Shown: positions 53,232 to 61,862 of the stretch, in pieces
Layout: each line of letters begins with the position of its first letter
Numbering within the stretch: the first letter of the stretch is position 1
Source of the DNA: Lutispora saccharofermentans
Lineage (GTDB): Bacteria > Bacillota > Clostridia > Lutisporales > Lutisporaceae
DNA length: 64,000 nt
Assembly: GCF_024363565.1 (NCBI RefSeq)
Contig: NZ_JAJEKE010000018.1
Span: forward strand, 34,718 to 98,717
Direction: 5' to 3'
Notes under the pieces: model-generated
What the model was told of the DNA's origin: nothing
What the model saw: the letters and a program-made list of their open reading frames with translations, nothing else
Database searches by the model: none
Translations under genes and position numbers: made by a program

Positions 53232-56003
53232 ATGATAAAGAGATATTCTTCCAGACGGAGCAAGCTCAGTCAAGCCTTTTTAAATGAAAAGCTCAAGAAT
53301 GCTTTAAGCTATGACAGGATAGCAGGCTATTTTTGTTCATCAATACTTGAGGTTGCCGGTGAAAGCATAGAAAATATTGATGATAAAGTAAGAATAATAT
53401 GCAATTCGGGGCTGAACGTTGAAGACGTTAAAGCTGCTTCCTATGCCAATATTAAAATGAAGCAGGAATGGTGCGAATATTTGCCTGAAGAAAAATATGC
53501 AGATGAGAATTCATCTTCTAGGCTCAAGAAGCTATACCAACTATTATCTGCAAAAAAGCTGGAGATAAAGGTTATACCAGATGAAATTTATGGCTTGATG
53601 CATGGAAAAGCAGGGATTATAACCTATAAGGATGGCAGCAAAACCTCTTTTATAGGCAGCATTAATGAAACAAAAAGGGCCTACACTGTAAACTACGAGA
53701 TGCTGTGGGAAGATGACAGTCAGGAAGCGGTGGACTGGGTTCAGGAAGAGTTTGATTTCTTCTGGAATAGCCCTTATGCGGTAAATCTCTGCGATTTCAT
53801 TATATCCGATATCGATAGAATATCCAGGCGAGTTGTTATACCCCTTAAAGACTGGCGTGAAGATAGTGGCGAAGTTGTACCTGCAGTAGCTGTGGAGGAG
53901 CCTGTTTATCGCAGAGATTTTGGCCTATGGGAGCATCAGAAATACTTTGTTGAGCTTGCTTTCCGTGAGCATAAAAAGAAAGGTGGAGCCAGGTTTTTGC
54001 TAGCAGATGCGGTAGGATTGGGTAAAACCATCCAACTTGCTATGTCTGCAAAGCTCATGGCTTTGTACGGGGACAAGCCAATTTTGGTCATTGTGCCTAA
54101 AACTCTTACCTGTCAGTGGCAGGATGAGCTCAAGACCTTGTTGGATATGCCCAGCGCAGTGTGGACTGGAAAAAGTTGGGCTGATGAGAATGGATTTGAA
54201 TACCCTGCAGATGGTACAAGAAGCATTTTGAAATGTCCAAGAAGGGTAGGTATCGTATCCCAAGGGCTTATTGTTAGAAAGTCAGAGGCGGCAGAGTTAT
54301 TAAAGCAAATCAGATATGAATGTATCATACTTGATGAAGCCCATAGGGCAAGGCGGGAGCATCCTCAGAAAGATCCAGATATGTATAAGGCACAGCCCAA
54401 TAATCTTCTGGCCTTCCTAAACGAGATAACTTTTCAGACCAAAAGCCTGCTCCTAGCTACTGCCACTCCTGTACAGATGTATCCCATTGAAGCTTTTGAT
54501 TTGATCAATACTCTGGCACTTCCCAATGAAGCTGATAAGGTGCTGGGAGATAAGTATAGCATTTGGAGAAAAAGACCTCAGACAGCTCTCGACTATATTT
54601 CGGGAAATGTAGATATCCCATCGACGGAATCAGAAATGTGGGAAATAGTAAGAAATCCATTTCCTCAAAAAAGTGAAAATAACCGAAGAATTGAAATTAT
54701 CCGCAATCAATTGGATATAAGTGATGATACAGCTGTATTGCCACAAAGTATGTACGGGGAATTGCGGCTATCTCAAAAACAGAAGATTAAAGAATTATAT
54801 TTTGATGATAATTTTATTAAAAATCATAACCCATATATTCGTTTTATCATTCGAAGAACAAGAAAGTTTTTGGAAGAAACTATCAATCCAGAAACCGGCG
54901 AGTATTATCTTGAAAAGATAGATGTGGAGCTATTTGGTGAAAATGATGAAGAAGCATTGGAGCTTATGGGTTATTTATTTCAGGCATATACCATTGCGGA
55001 AGAGTTTTGTAGTTTGCTTTCCTCTAGAGTAAAAGGCGGAGGATTTATGTCTACATTGATGCTTAAAAGAATTGGAAGCACCATGCTTGCTGGAGAAAAT
55101 ACCGCAAAGAAAATGCTATCATGGACTGCAGAAGGCAAAGAAAGGTTGAAGGATTTATATAATGATATATTTGATGAGGATGACGAAGACAACGAAGAAG
55201 AACGAAGCGAGATAAAAGAACTTACCAAAGAGGAAATTGAATGCTTGGAAAAGCTTATAAAGGTTCTCAAATATAATAAGGATACGGACCCTAAATATGA
55301 AAGGGTATTAAGTATCCTTCAAAACGGAGTTAGAGATGAAGGACCATGGAAAGATAAAGGTTGTATAATTTTCTCTCAGTATTATGACAGTGTAAAGTAT
55401 GTTGCTAATATGCTATCTAGTGAGATTAAGGACATGAAGATAGGTTTGTATGCAGGTGGAGATAAATCCGGAATATTTGAAAAAGGAAGATTTATAAAAG
55501 AAACTAAGGAAAATATAAAAAAGGCTGTAAAAAATCATGAAATAAAAATTTTGGTAGGGACGGATGCTGCTTCAGAAGGATTGAACCTTCAGACCCTATC
55601 TACACTTATAAATCTTGACCTGCCATGGAACCCCACTAGATTGGAACAAAGAAAAGGGCGTATTCAACGTATAGGCCAAATTAGCAGCAAAATATTGATA
55701 TATAACATGCGATACAAAGATTCCGTTGAAGACAAAGTTCATAAAAAGCTGTCAGACAGGCTAAGAAGTATTCATGATATGTTCGGACAGATTCCCGAGG
55801 TTTTAGAAGATGTTTGGATTGCTATGGCACTTAATGATGAAAAGAGAGCTGAGGAAGCAATAAATAAGGTGCCTAAAAAGAATCCTTTTGAAATAAAATA
55901 TGAAGAGAATATTCCCAAAACAGAAGATTGGCAGGCTTGCACTTTTGTGTTGGACAAGAGTGAAAAGCTGAAGGAATTGCTAAAGGGTTGGTGGAACATT
56001 TAG
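53232..56003 (+). CDS. PLD-like and SNF2-type helicase fusion of the cassette
   Basis: About 923 residues. The N-terminal 200 form a phospholipase D-like nuclease domain with MHGKAG and FIGSINET (an HxK...N motif). A superfamily 2 helicase follows: ADAVGLGKTIQ (Walker A, about 262), LDEAHRAR (motif II, about 368), LLATATPV (motif III), and RKGRIQRIGQ (motif VI, about 806). This is a SNF2/RapA-like motor with nuclease, expected to act on unmodified DNA. ATG 53232 is the likely start; TTG 53208 extends it, with TAA at 53199 blocking anything longer. Its normal ribosome site lies 50 bases upstream, past a repeat. Confidence 0.85.
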   Translation: MIKRYSSRRSKLSQAFLNEKLKNALSYDRIAGYFCSSILEVAGESIENIDDKVRIICNSGLNVEDVKAASYANIKMKQEWCEYLPEEKYADENSSSRLKKLYQLLSAKKLEIKVIPDEIYGLMHGKAGIITYKDGSKTSFIGSINETKRAYTVNYEMLWEDDSQEAVDWVQEEFDFFWNSPYAVNLCDFIISDIDRISRRVVIPLKDWREDSGEVVPAVAVEEPVYRRDFGLWEHQKYFVELAFREHKKKGGARFLLADAVGLGKTIQLAMSAKLMALYGDKPILVIVPKTLTCQWQDELKTLLDMPSAVWTGKSWADENGFEYPADGTRSILKCPRRVGIVSQGLIVRKSEAAELLKQIRYECIILDEAHRARREHPQKDPDMYKAQPNNLLAFLNEITFQTKSLLLATATPVQMYPIEAFDLINTLALPNEADKVLGDKYSIWRKRPQTALDYISGNVDIPSTESEMWEIVRNPFPQKSENNRRIEIIRNQLDISDDTAVLPQSMYGELRLSQKQKIKELYFDDNFIKNHNPYIRFIIRRTRKFLEETINPETGEYYLEKIDVELFGENDEEALELMGYLFQAYTIAEEFCSLLSSRVKGGGFMSTLMLKRIGSTMLAGENTAKKMLSWTAEGKERLKDLYNDIFDEDDEDNEEERSEIKELTKEEIECLEKLIKVLKYNKDTDPKYERVLSILQNGVRDEGPWKDKGCIIFSQYYDSVKYVANMLSSEIKDMKIGLYAGGDKSGIFEKGRFIKETKENIKKAVKNHEIKILVGTDAASEGLNLQTLSTLINLDLPWNPTRLEQRKGRIQRIGQISSKILIYNMRYKDSVEDKVHKKLSDRLRSIHDMFGQIPEVLEDVWIAMALNDEKRAEEAINKVPKKNPFEIKYEENIPKTEDWQACTFVLDKSEKLKELLKGWWNI

Positions 56004-56181
56004 TTATAAGAATTTTTATAAAATGCTCATGAGAGGGGATTTTTGAAGGTAAAGTGTTTGTGTAAAAGTAAAAGAGTAACTTTGGAAGTGACTCTTCAGA
56101 AAAAACTTGAGATAAATCAAAAACATTGCACATATAAAGTGCCTGAAATCTATATTAAGGGCATAAAGATGCAGTGCTTGA

Positions 56182-56421
56182 TATGGGAATCTTTGTTATT
56201 CTGCAAACCTGGATGGTATCCCAAGTCTTGAAATAGCTAAAAATCTGCATAAATCATATGCTTATGTTTGCAAATGGGTCCACACATATAATGAACAATG
56301 CCTAAGTAGCTTAGTAGATATCCGTAGCGGTAACTATTTTGAGAGAACAATAAAGGATTCAATAAACTATGTAAATACAATATTACATTACTTCAATGAA
56401 GTAGACAGCAAGAATCTCTAA
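56182..56421 (+). pseudogene. Transposase-like helix-turn-helix remnant (IS630-like)
   Basis: The 658-bp gap 56004-56661 contains an 80-codon open frame without a start codon. It reads IPSLEIAKNLHKSYAYVCKW and then VHTYNEQCLSSLVDIRSGNYF, like the HTH region of IS630-family transposases and related proteins. Another frame before it (56043-56231) is also weakly protein-like. Catalytic DDE parts are absent. It is probably insertion-sequence debris at the right edge of the defence island. Confidence 0.45.
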
Positions 56422-56578
56422 ATGTTGGGCTATCTAGCTCAACATTCGGCGATTGCTCGAACTGATATTTTATATATAAAAGGTATCCAATCTATTCAAT
56501 TCTGCATTTATGCGATTTCCTATGTGTGCTGATTATTTTATTGTTAGAGGGGAATAATAAGTGCCTATTACCACACGG

Positions 56579-56622
56579 ATATATGCAAATGTTTTGCATA
56601 TATTTGTAAATAATGATATAAT
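56579..56622 (+). promoter_or_regulatory. Promoter and palindrome before the GntR gene
   Basis: ATATATGCAAA (56579-56589) and TTTGCATATAT (56593-56603) form an 11-bp inverted repeat with a 3-base centre. It covers a -35 box, TTGCAT (56594-56599), spaced 17 bp from TATAAT (56617-56622). The layout suggests autorepression by the GntR-type protein. Confidence 0.65.
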
Positions 56623-56661
56623 GTGTTTAAATTTTAGCAAATAATTAAGGTGTAGGATAAG

Positions 56662-57276
56662 ATGAAGAATGATAATACAATAAAAATCTATCAAGATCTG
56701 AAGAAGCAAATTATTTCCGGCAAGCTGAAGAAGGGTGATCGACTTGTCGAAACCAGCACAGCGAAGGAATATAATGCAAGCCGATTGCATGTGAAAGAGG
56801 CCTTTCAAATGCTTGAGAGAGAACATTTGGCTCAGCATATTAGAAATTGCGGTTTTGTTGTTGTGGGAGTATCTACAGAAGTGCTGACAGAGATTGCATT
56901 AATTCGCCAAGCGTTGGAGCAAGTAATCATTAACAAAGTAATAGAAGTTGCCACATCGGAAAACATTGAGCATATGAAAAAAATTGTAAGCAGAATGAAA
57001 GTTTTTGCTGAGAATGGAATGCTTGAGGATTCATTTTCGGAGCTTAATAGGCTATATAAGTACTTTTATGATATCAGCGGGTATGAGCATATCGTAAATA
57101 TTTTAAATATGTATAATGACTATATTGATGTAATCATACAAATGTCTGCTACAAAGATAGAAGATCATATTGAAGGCTACAGTATCATGGGGGATTTAGT
57201 CAAGGCCATTGAAAATAAAGATGTTGACTGGGCAATGAAAGAAGTTGTACTGCGGCACAAAAATCTGCCATTTTAA
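56662..57276 (+). CDS. GntR-family (FCD-like) transcriptional regulator
   Basis: 204 residues. A winged helix at 1-70 (QDLKKQIISGKLKKGDRL, then EYNASRLHVKEAFQMLE) is typical of GntR proteins. The helical C-terminal part (about 75-204) resembles an FCD ligand domain, slightly short. FCD regulators usually sense organic acids, which suits the fermentation operon after it. AGGTGTAGG precedes the ATG. A palindrome overlaps its own promoter and a terminator follows, so it is a separate transcript from the operon it probably controls. Confidence 0.88.
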   Translation: MKNDNTIKIYQDLKKQIISGKLKKGDRLVETSTAKEYNASRLHVKEAFQMLEREHLAQHIRNCGFVVVGVSTEVLTEIALIRQALEQVIINKVIEVATSENIEHMKKIVSRMKVFAENGMLEDSFSELNRLYKYFYDISGYEHIVNILNMYNDYIDVIIQMSATKIEDHIEGYSIMGDLVKAIENKDVDWAMKEVVLRHKNLPF

Positions 57277-57290
57277 ACTGATTTTTTAAG

Positions 57291-57318
57291 ATAACCATGC
57301 AAATGGTTATTTTTTTTA
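57291..57318 (+). terminator. Terminator of the GntR gene
   Basis: ATAACCAT and ATGGTTAT form an 8-bp stem with a 4-base loop, followed by a T run from 57311. It lies 15 bp after the stop. Confidence 0.85.
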
Positions 57319-57352
57319 TTTTTTGATTTAGCAGAAAATTTAAAATTGCCTG

Positions 57353-57404
57353 TTGACTTATGATTAAAAATATAGTATTGTAAGCTAAACAATAGATTGT
57401 TAGC
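57353..57404 (+). promoter_or_regulatory. Probable promoter and imperfect palindrome of the fermentation operon
   Basis: TTGACT (57353-57358) is followed 16 bp later by TATTGT (57375-57380), a weak -10 box. GCTAAACAAT and ATTGTTAGC (57384-57404) form an imperfect inverted repeat just downstream, a candidate operator. It is unlike the GntR-upstream palindrome. Confidence 0.45.
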
Positions 57405-57440
57405 AATTATACGATTGATAACAAAATAGGAGGGAGAAAA

Positions 57441-58616
57441 ATGTTTGTCAAACAGGCAAAACGAATGGAAAATGCGCCTTTGTCAAGAATACGCGAGATT
57501 GCAACTTATTGTACCGAGTTGGAAAAGCAGGGGAAGCATATCATAAAATTTACTATGGGTGAACCTGACTTTGACACTCCGCAGCACATAAAAGATGCTT
57601 GCAAAAGAGCTATTGATGAAGGCAAGACCAAGTACGCACCAATTAATGGGATTGAGCCTTTGAGAGCCGTCATTTCGGAAAAACTGGAGAAAGAAAACCA
57701 AATTCATTATTCTTTGGATGAAATTATGGTTACAACCGGCGTGGCTCAAGGAATTTTCTTATCATTGATGTGCTTTCTAGATGAAGGAGATGAAGTGATT
57801 TTACCTAACCCCGGATATAACAGCTATTTGACCATACCCAATGTTGCTGGAGCTATTGTGAAAAAATATAGCCTTAAAGAAGAAAATAATTTTCAAATTG
57901 ACATAAAAGAATTAGAAGGTTTGATTACGGAAAAAACTAAAATTCTTGTTTTAATTAGTCCCAATAATCCAATCGGTTCTATATTGACAGAAGAAACATT
58001 AAAAAAAGTAGCAGAGCTTGTTAAAGATAAAAATATCATTATTGTTGCGGATGAGATATATGAACAGCTTACATATGATGGAAAGCGTGCTGTAAGTTTT
58101 GCTTCTTTGCCGGGGATGAAAGACAAGACCATACTTATGAATGGTTTTTCAAAATATTTTGCTATGACGGGATGGAGACTGGGATATATTGCAGCGCCAA
58201 AACAATATATTGAGCCTATGATCAGAATGAGCTTTCTAATGACAGCAGGAGCCGCTAATTTTGTGCAATATGCAGCTGTTGAGGCTTTGCGCCAGGACAA
58301 AAGCATTTGTGAAAAGATGCGTTTAGAGTATAAGCGCAGAAGAGATTACCTCTATGAAAAATTAAATCAAATCGATAAATTATCATGTTTAAAACCGGAA
58401 GGTGCCTTTTATCTGTTTTTAAATATAAAGCAAACAGGTATGAGTTCTGAAAAATTTTCCCAATTCCTATTAGAAGAGGCTGGGGTAGCAACAATCCCGG
58501 GTTCTGTTTTCGGAGAAACAGGAGAGGGCTTTGTACGATTATCTTATGCTACTTCCTATGAAAATATTGTAGAAGCCGTAGAAAAAATTAAAGCTGCCAT
58601 GAGCAAGTTAAGATAA
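57441..58616 (+). CDS. Class I/II PLP aminotransferase
   Basis: 391 residues. TMGEPDFDTP near the start, SPNNPIGS, and PLP Lys238 in NGFSKYFAMTGWRLGY are aspartate-aminotransferase fold-type I motifs. It should transaminate an amino acid to its 2-oxoacid, the substrate of the oxidoreductase encoded downstream. The specificity is probably branched-chain or aromatic, judged from context. GGAGGGAG precedes the ATG. Its TAA shares one base with the next ATG. Confidence 0.9.
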   Translation: MFVKQAKRMENAPLSRIREIATYCTELEKQGKHIIKFTMGEPDFDTPQHIKDACKRAIDEGKTKYAPINGIEPLRAVISEKLEKENQIHYSLDEIMVTTGVAQGIFLSLMCFLDEGDEVILPNPGYNSYLTIPNVAGAIVKKYSLKEENNFQIDIKELEGLITEKTKILVLISPNNPIGSILTEETLKKVAELVKDKNIIIVADEIYEQLTYDGKRAVSFASLPGMKDKTILMNGFSKYFAMTGWRLGYIAAPKQYIEPMIRMSFLMTAGAANFVQYAAVEALRQDKSICEKMRLEYKRRRDYLYEKLNQIDKLSCLKPEGAFYLFLNIKQTGMSSEKFSQFLLEEAGVATIPGSVFGETGEGFVRLSYATSYENIVEAVEKIKAAMSKLR

Positions 58617-59260
58617 TGAGAAAATATGTTTTTCTTGGAATGGCGGGAAGCGGGAAGTCGGAGGTAGCAATTCATTTTGCCTTGAAACTTTCCCGGGATA
58701 AAGAGAATCCGGTTCATTTTTTTGACATGGACCAAACGAAATCAGTATTTCGTTCCCGTGAATTAAAACAGTTTTTGGAGAAGAATCATATCATTGTCCA
58801 CTCAGGGGAGCAGCTTTTGGATGCGCCTGTGGTACCCCATGCAGTTCGTGAAATTTTAGAGGATGAAAGTAATGTCATCGTTTTTGACGTAGGGGGAAAC
58901 GCGGCAGGAGCTATTACCATGGGCCAATATAGCGGTTATATCAACCAAGATGATACGGCAGTCTATTTTATGATTAATTGCTACAGGCCTTTTGTAAAAG
59001 GCGAAAATGATTTGAAAATTAGCATTGAAGAGATAAAGCTGTCGGCAGGTGTAAGCAAGCTGCAGCTTATAAGCAATCCTAATTATGGGATGTATACCAG
59101 CCTGGATGAGGTGATAAACGGCAGCAAAATCATACAAGGGCTTTCTGAAAAAGTAAATATTCCTATAGCATTTTTATGCGTGCCGGACTGGTTGTATGAT
59201 GAGGTGTCCCAAAAAGCAGAAGCAAAAATTTTAAAAATAACACCATATATAAAGCTTTAA
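58616..59260 (+). CDS. P-loop NTPase of unknown role in the oxidoreductase operon
   Basis: 214 residues. GMAGSGKS (8-15) is a Walker A loop and VFFDVGGNAAGA-like segment VIVFDVGGNAAG marks the switch region; general pattern is MinD/CooC/SIMIBI-like. Such proteins often act in metal-centre or cofactor insertion, or in regulation. It may help mature or activate the iron-sulfur oxidoreductase, but no direct proof is present. The start shares a base with the aminotransferase stop. It is cytoplasmic, with no membrane segment. Confidence 0.75.
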   Translation: MRKYVFLGMAGSGKSEVAIHFALKLSRDKENPVHFFDMDQTKSVFRSRELKQFLEKNHIIVHSGEQLLDAPVVPHAVREILEDESNVIVFDVGGNAAGAITMGQYSGYINQDDTAVYFMINCYRPFVKGENDLKISIEEIKLSAGVSKLQLISNPNYGMYTSLDEVINGSKIIQGLSEKVNIPIAFLCVPDWLYDEVSQKAEAKILKITPYIKL

Positions 59261-59279
59261 TAAGGATGGAGATGAAAAA

Positions 59280-59483
59280 ATGGCACAGTTAAAGATTAAT
59301 AGTGAGTATTGCAAAGGCTGCAATTTATGCGTACTGGCCTGCAAGAAAAATGTTTTGGAAATTGGAACTGAAAGCAATAAAAAAGGATACCGTTATGTAG
59401 CGCAAGGAAAAGGAAAAGAATGCATAGGCTGCAAGGCATGCAGTGTGATGTGTCCTGAAGGTGCAATAGAAATATATAAATAG
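59280..59483 (+). CDS. 2[4Fe-4S] ferredoxin subunit of 2-oxoacid oxidoreductase
   Basis: 67 residues with two CX2CX2CX3C sets: Cys11, 14, 17, 21 and Cys48, 51, 54, 58, the last followed by Pro. It is the delta (ferredoxin-like) subunit that passes electrons from the TPP centre to free ferredoxin. Gene order delta-alpha-beta-gamma matches archaeal and clostridial 2-oxoacid oxidoreductases. GGAGATG lies before the ATG. Confidence 0.92.
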   Translation: MAQLKINSEYCKGCNLCVLACKKNVLEIGTESNKKGYRYVAQGKGKECIGCKACSVMCPEGAIEIYK

Positions 59484-59494
59484 GAGATGAAAAA

Positions 59495-60571
59495 ATGGAA
59501 AAACAATTTTTAAAGGGGAATGAAGCGGTAGCAGAGGCAGCCATAAGAGCGGGATGCAGATTTTTTGCAGGCTATCCCATTACACCGCAAAATGAAATCC
59601 CGGAGTATATGTCTAAACGCCTGCCTCAAGTAGGCGGAGCTTTTGTACAAGCAGAGAGTGAAGTTGCTGCGATAAATATGGTTTATGGTTCAGCATCCGT
59701 AGGAACTTTAGCCATGACATCTTCCTCCGGCATAGGAATCAGTTTGAAAGCTGAGGGCATTTCCAATTGTGCAGGCGCACAGCTTCCGGCAGTTATTGTA
59801 AATGTATCCAGAGGTGGCCCAGGACTTGGCGCTATACAGCCGGCACAAGCTGATTATCTCCAGGCGACTAAAGCATTGGGCCATGGAGGATTCCGGGCTT
59901 TGGTATTTGCTCCTGCCAATATTCAAGAGGCCGTTGACCTAACATATTATGCTTTTGAATGTGCAGAAAAATATCATAATCCGGTTTTGGTATTGATGGA
60001 TGGCTGCATCGGCTCAATGATGGAGCCTGTGATCCTTCCAGAGCAAAAAACACCTAACAGGATTAAGTATGCAGGATGGGGTTCAAAATACCTAAATCCC
60101 GCCAGCACGGATACAATGGTTGTTACGTCTTGCTTAAATGAACCTGAGTATGAGGAAAATTTGAACATCAGATTAAAAGAGATGTATGAAGGATGGAAAA
60201 AGACAGAAGGCAAGATAGAAGAATATATGATAGAAGACGCAGAATATGTGATCGCATCTTATGGAACCAGTGCAAGGATTTGCAAAACCGCAATTCAGGA
60301 ATTAAGGAGAAAAGGTATAAAAATCGGTATGATCAGGCCTATTACACTATATCCATTTTGCTATTCATCCTTTCAAAAATTAGACAGCAAGAAAGTCAAA
60401 TGTATTTTTGACGTAGAAATGTCTATTCCGGCACAGATGGTGGATGACGTAAAGATAGGCGTATCAAATCAAATAGAAATAAAAGAAGTAGGACGCTCAG
60501 GCGGAGTGATCATGACCAATGAAGATGTTGTGGATGGAATATTAAAAGCTATTAACGAGGAGGGGAAGTAG
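59495..60571 (+). CDS. 2-oxoacid:ferredoxin oxidoreductase alpha subunit (Vor/Kor type)
   Basis: 358 residues. GNEAVAEAAIRAGCRFFAGY, PITPQNEI and TSSSGIGISLKAEGIS are alpha-subunit (pyrimidine-binding) motifs of 2-oxoacid oxidoreductases. The size fits the four-subunit VorB/KorA type. With the next gene it forms the TPP-dependent catalytic core, decarboxylating a 2-oxoacid and producing acyl-CoA and reduced ferredoxin. Substrate is likely 2-oxoisovalerate or related branched oxoacids, inferred from the phosphotransacylase-kinase pair downstream. AGGAGATG precedes the ATG. Confidence 0.9.
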   Translation: MEKQFLKGNEAVAEAAIRAGCRFFAGYPITPQNEIPEYMSKRLPQVGGAFVQAESEVAAINMVYGSASVGTLAMTSSSGIGISLKAEGISNCAGAQLPAVIVNVSRGGPGLGAIQPAQADYLQATKALGHGGFRALVFAPANIQEAVDLTYYAFECAEKYHNPVLVLMDGCIGSMMEPVILPEQKTPNRIKYAGWGSKYLNPASTDTMVVTSCLNEPEYEENLNIRLKEMYEGWKKTEGKIEEYMIEDAEYVIASYGTSARICKTAIQELRRKGIKIGMIRPITLYPFCYSSFQKLDSKKVKCIFDVEMSIPAQMVDDVKIGVSNQIEIKEVGRSGGVIMTNEDVVDGILKAINEEGK

Positions 60572-60572
60572 G

Positions 60573-61319
60573 ATGGAAGCAATTTATAAAAGACCGGAAA
60601 CATTGATCAAGAGACCTACCGGCTATTGTCCCGGATGCCTTCACGGCGTTGCAACAAAATTGATTGCAGAAACAATTGAAGAATTAGGTTTAAGGGAAAA
60701 AGCAGTAGCAGTTCTCGCCATTGGCTGCGGTACTATGGGAATGTTCCATTTTAATATGGATGTAGTTGTTGCAGCCCATGGAAGGCCTCCGGCAGTTGCA
60801 ACCGGCGTTAAAAGATCCGCACCGGATAGATTTGTATTTACATACCAGGGAGACGGTGATTTGGCTGCAATCGGTATGTCTGAAATAATGCATGCTGCCA
60901 ATCGTGGTGAAAATATTTGCACTGTTTTTGTCAGCAATAGTACCTATGGTATGACCGGCGGACAGCTGGCACCAACCACTTTGGTAGGGCAGAAAGCCTC
61001 TACGGCAATCAACGGAAGAGATCCGGCCGATGTGGGCTATCCTATGCATATGTGTGAAATTTTAAATCAATTAAAAGCTCCAAAATATATTGCCAGATTT
61101 GCTTTAGATTCAGTTGCAAATATTACAAAAGCAAAAAAAGGATTAAAAAAGGCATTTCAATTGCAACTGGATAACAAAGGCTTTTCATTTATTGAACTCC
61201 TTTCAAATTGTCCCACCAATTGGGGAATGACACCTGAAAAATCATTGGAGTGGATGCGCAATAATACCATGAAGGAGTTTCCGCTTGGAGAATTCAGAGT
61301 CTGTGAGGAGGAAAAGTAA
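60573..61319 (+). CDS. 2-oxoacid:ferredoxin oxidoreductase beta subunit
   Basis: 248 residues. TYQGDGDLAAIG and the later SNSTYGMTGGQ form the TPP-diphosphate and Mg-binding motif (GDG...N). CPGCLHG and GCGTMGMF hold conserved Cys near cofactors. It binds TPP and pairs with the alpha subunit encoded two bases upstream. The start has GAGGAGGGG before it. Its stop is directly followed by the gamma-subunit ATG. Confidence 0.9.
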   Translation: MEAIYKRPETLIKRPTGYCPGCLHGVATKLIAETIEELGLREKAVAVLAIGCGTMGMFHFNMDVVVAAHGRPPAVATGVKRSAPDRFVFTYQGDGDLAAIGMSEIMHAANRGENICTVFVSNSTYGMTGGQLAPTTLVGQKASTAINGRDPADVGYPMHMCEILNQLKAPKYIARFALDSVANITKAKKGLKKAFQLQLDNKGFSFIELLSNCPTNWGMTPEKSLEWMRNNTMKEFPLGEFRVCEEEK

Positions 61320-61862
61320 ATGGAAAAGAAGATTACAATTGCAGGTTTCGGCGGGCAGGGTGTAATGGTTATAGGGCAGCTTTTGGGTTACGCATCTTGT
61401 GCAGCCGGGAAGAATGCATTATTTTTGCCTAAATACGGACCCGAGCAAAGGGGCGGTACAGCCAGCTGCACCGTAACCATCTCTGATGATGAAATAGGTG
61501 CGCCGGTATCAAAACAAGTCGATGTATTGATAGCACTCAATCAGCCTTCCTTAGATAAATTCGTGGATACCGTAAAGCCCGGAGGAATGATCTTAATCAA
61601 CAGTACTTTGTGCAATTCAAATATTGATCGTAAAGATATCCGCTTGTGTGCTATTGACTCTGATAATATTGCATACAAGATTGGATCGCCTAAGGTAGCT
61701 AATATCGTCGTTATCGGCGCTTATATAAAAGTAGTGGGGATATTGACGGAAGAAGAGATGCTGGAAATGATCAAGTTTAAGCTGGGTAAGAAAGTAGAAT
61801 TTTTGGAAATGAATAAGCAGGCCTTTAAGGCAGGTATGGAACAGGTGGTTGCTTTATCATGA
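61320..61862 (+). CDS. 2-oxoacid:ferredoxin oxidoreductase gamma subunit
   Basis: 180 residues. ITIAGFGGQGVMVIGQLL and YGPEQRGGTASC are typical of the gamma subunit, which binds the CoA/pyrophosphate region. No cluster motif is present, as expected. It completes the delta-alpha-beta-gamma enzyme. The ATG directly follows the beta-subunit TAA, and its own TGA overlaps the next start (ATGA), so it is tightly coupled. Confidence 0.9.
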   Translation: MEKKITIAGFGGQGVMVIGQLLGYASCAAGKNALFLPKYGPEQRGGTASCTVTISDDEIGAPVSKQVDVLIALNQPSLDKFVDTVKPGGMILINSTLCNSNIDRKDIRLCAIDSDNIAYKIGSPKVANIVVIGAYIKVVGILTEEEMLEMIKFKLGKKVEFLEMNKQAFKAGMEQVVALS

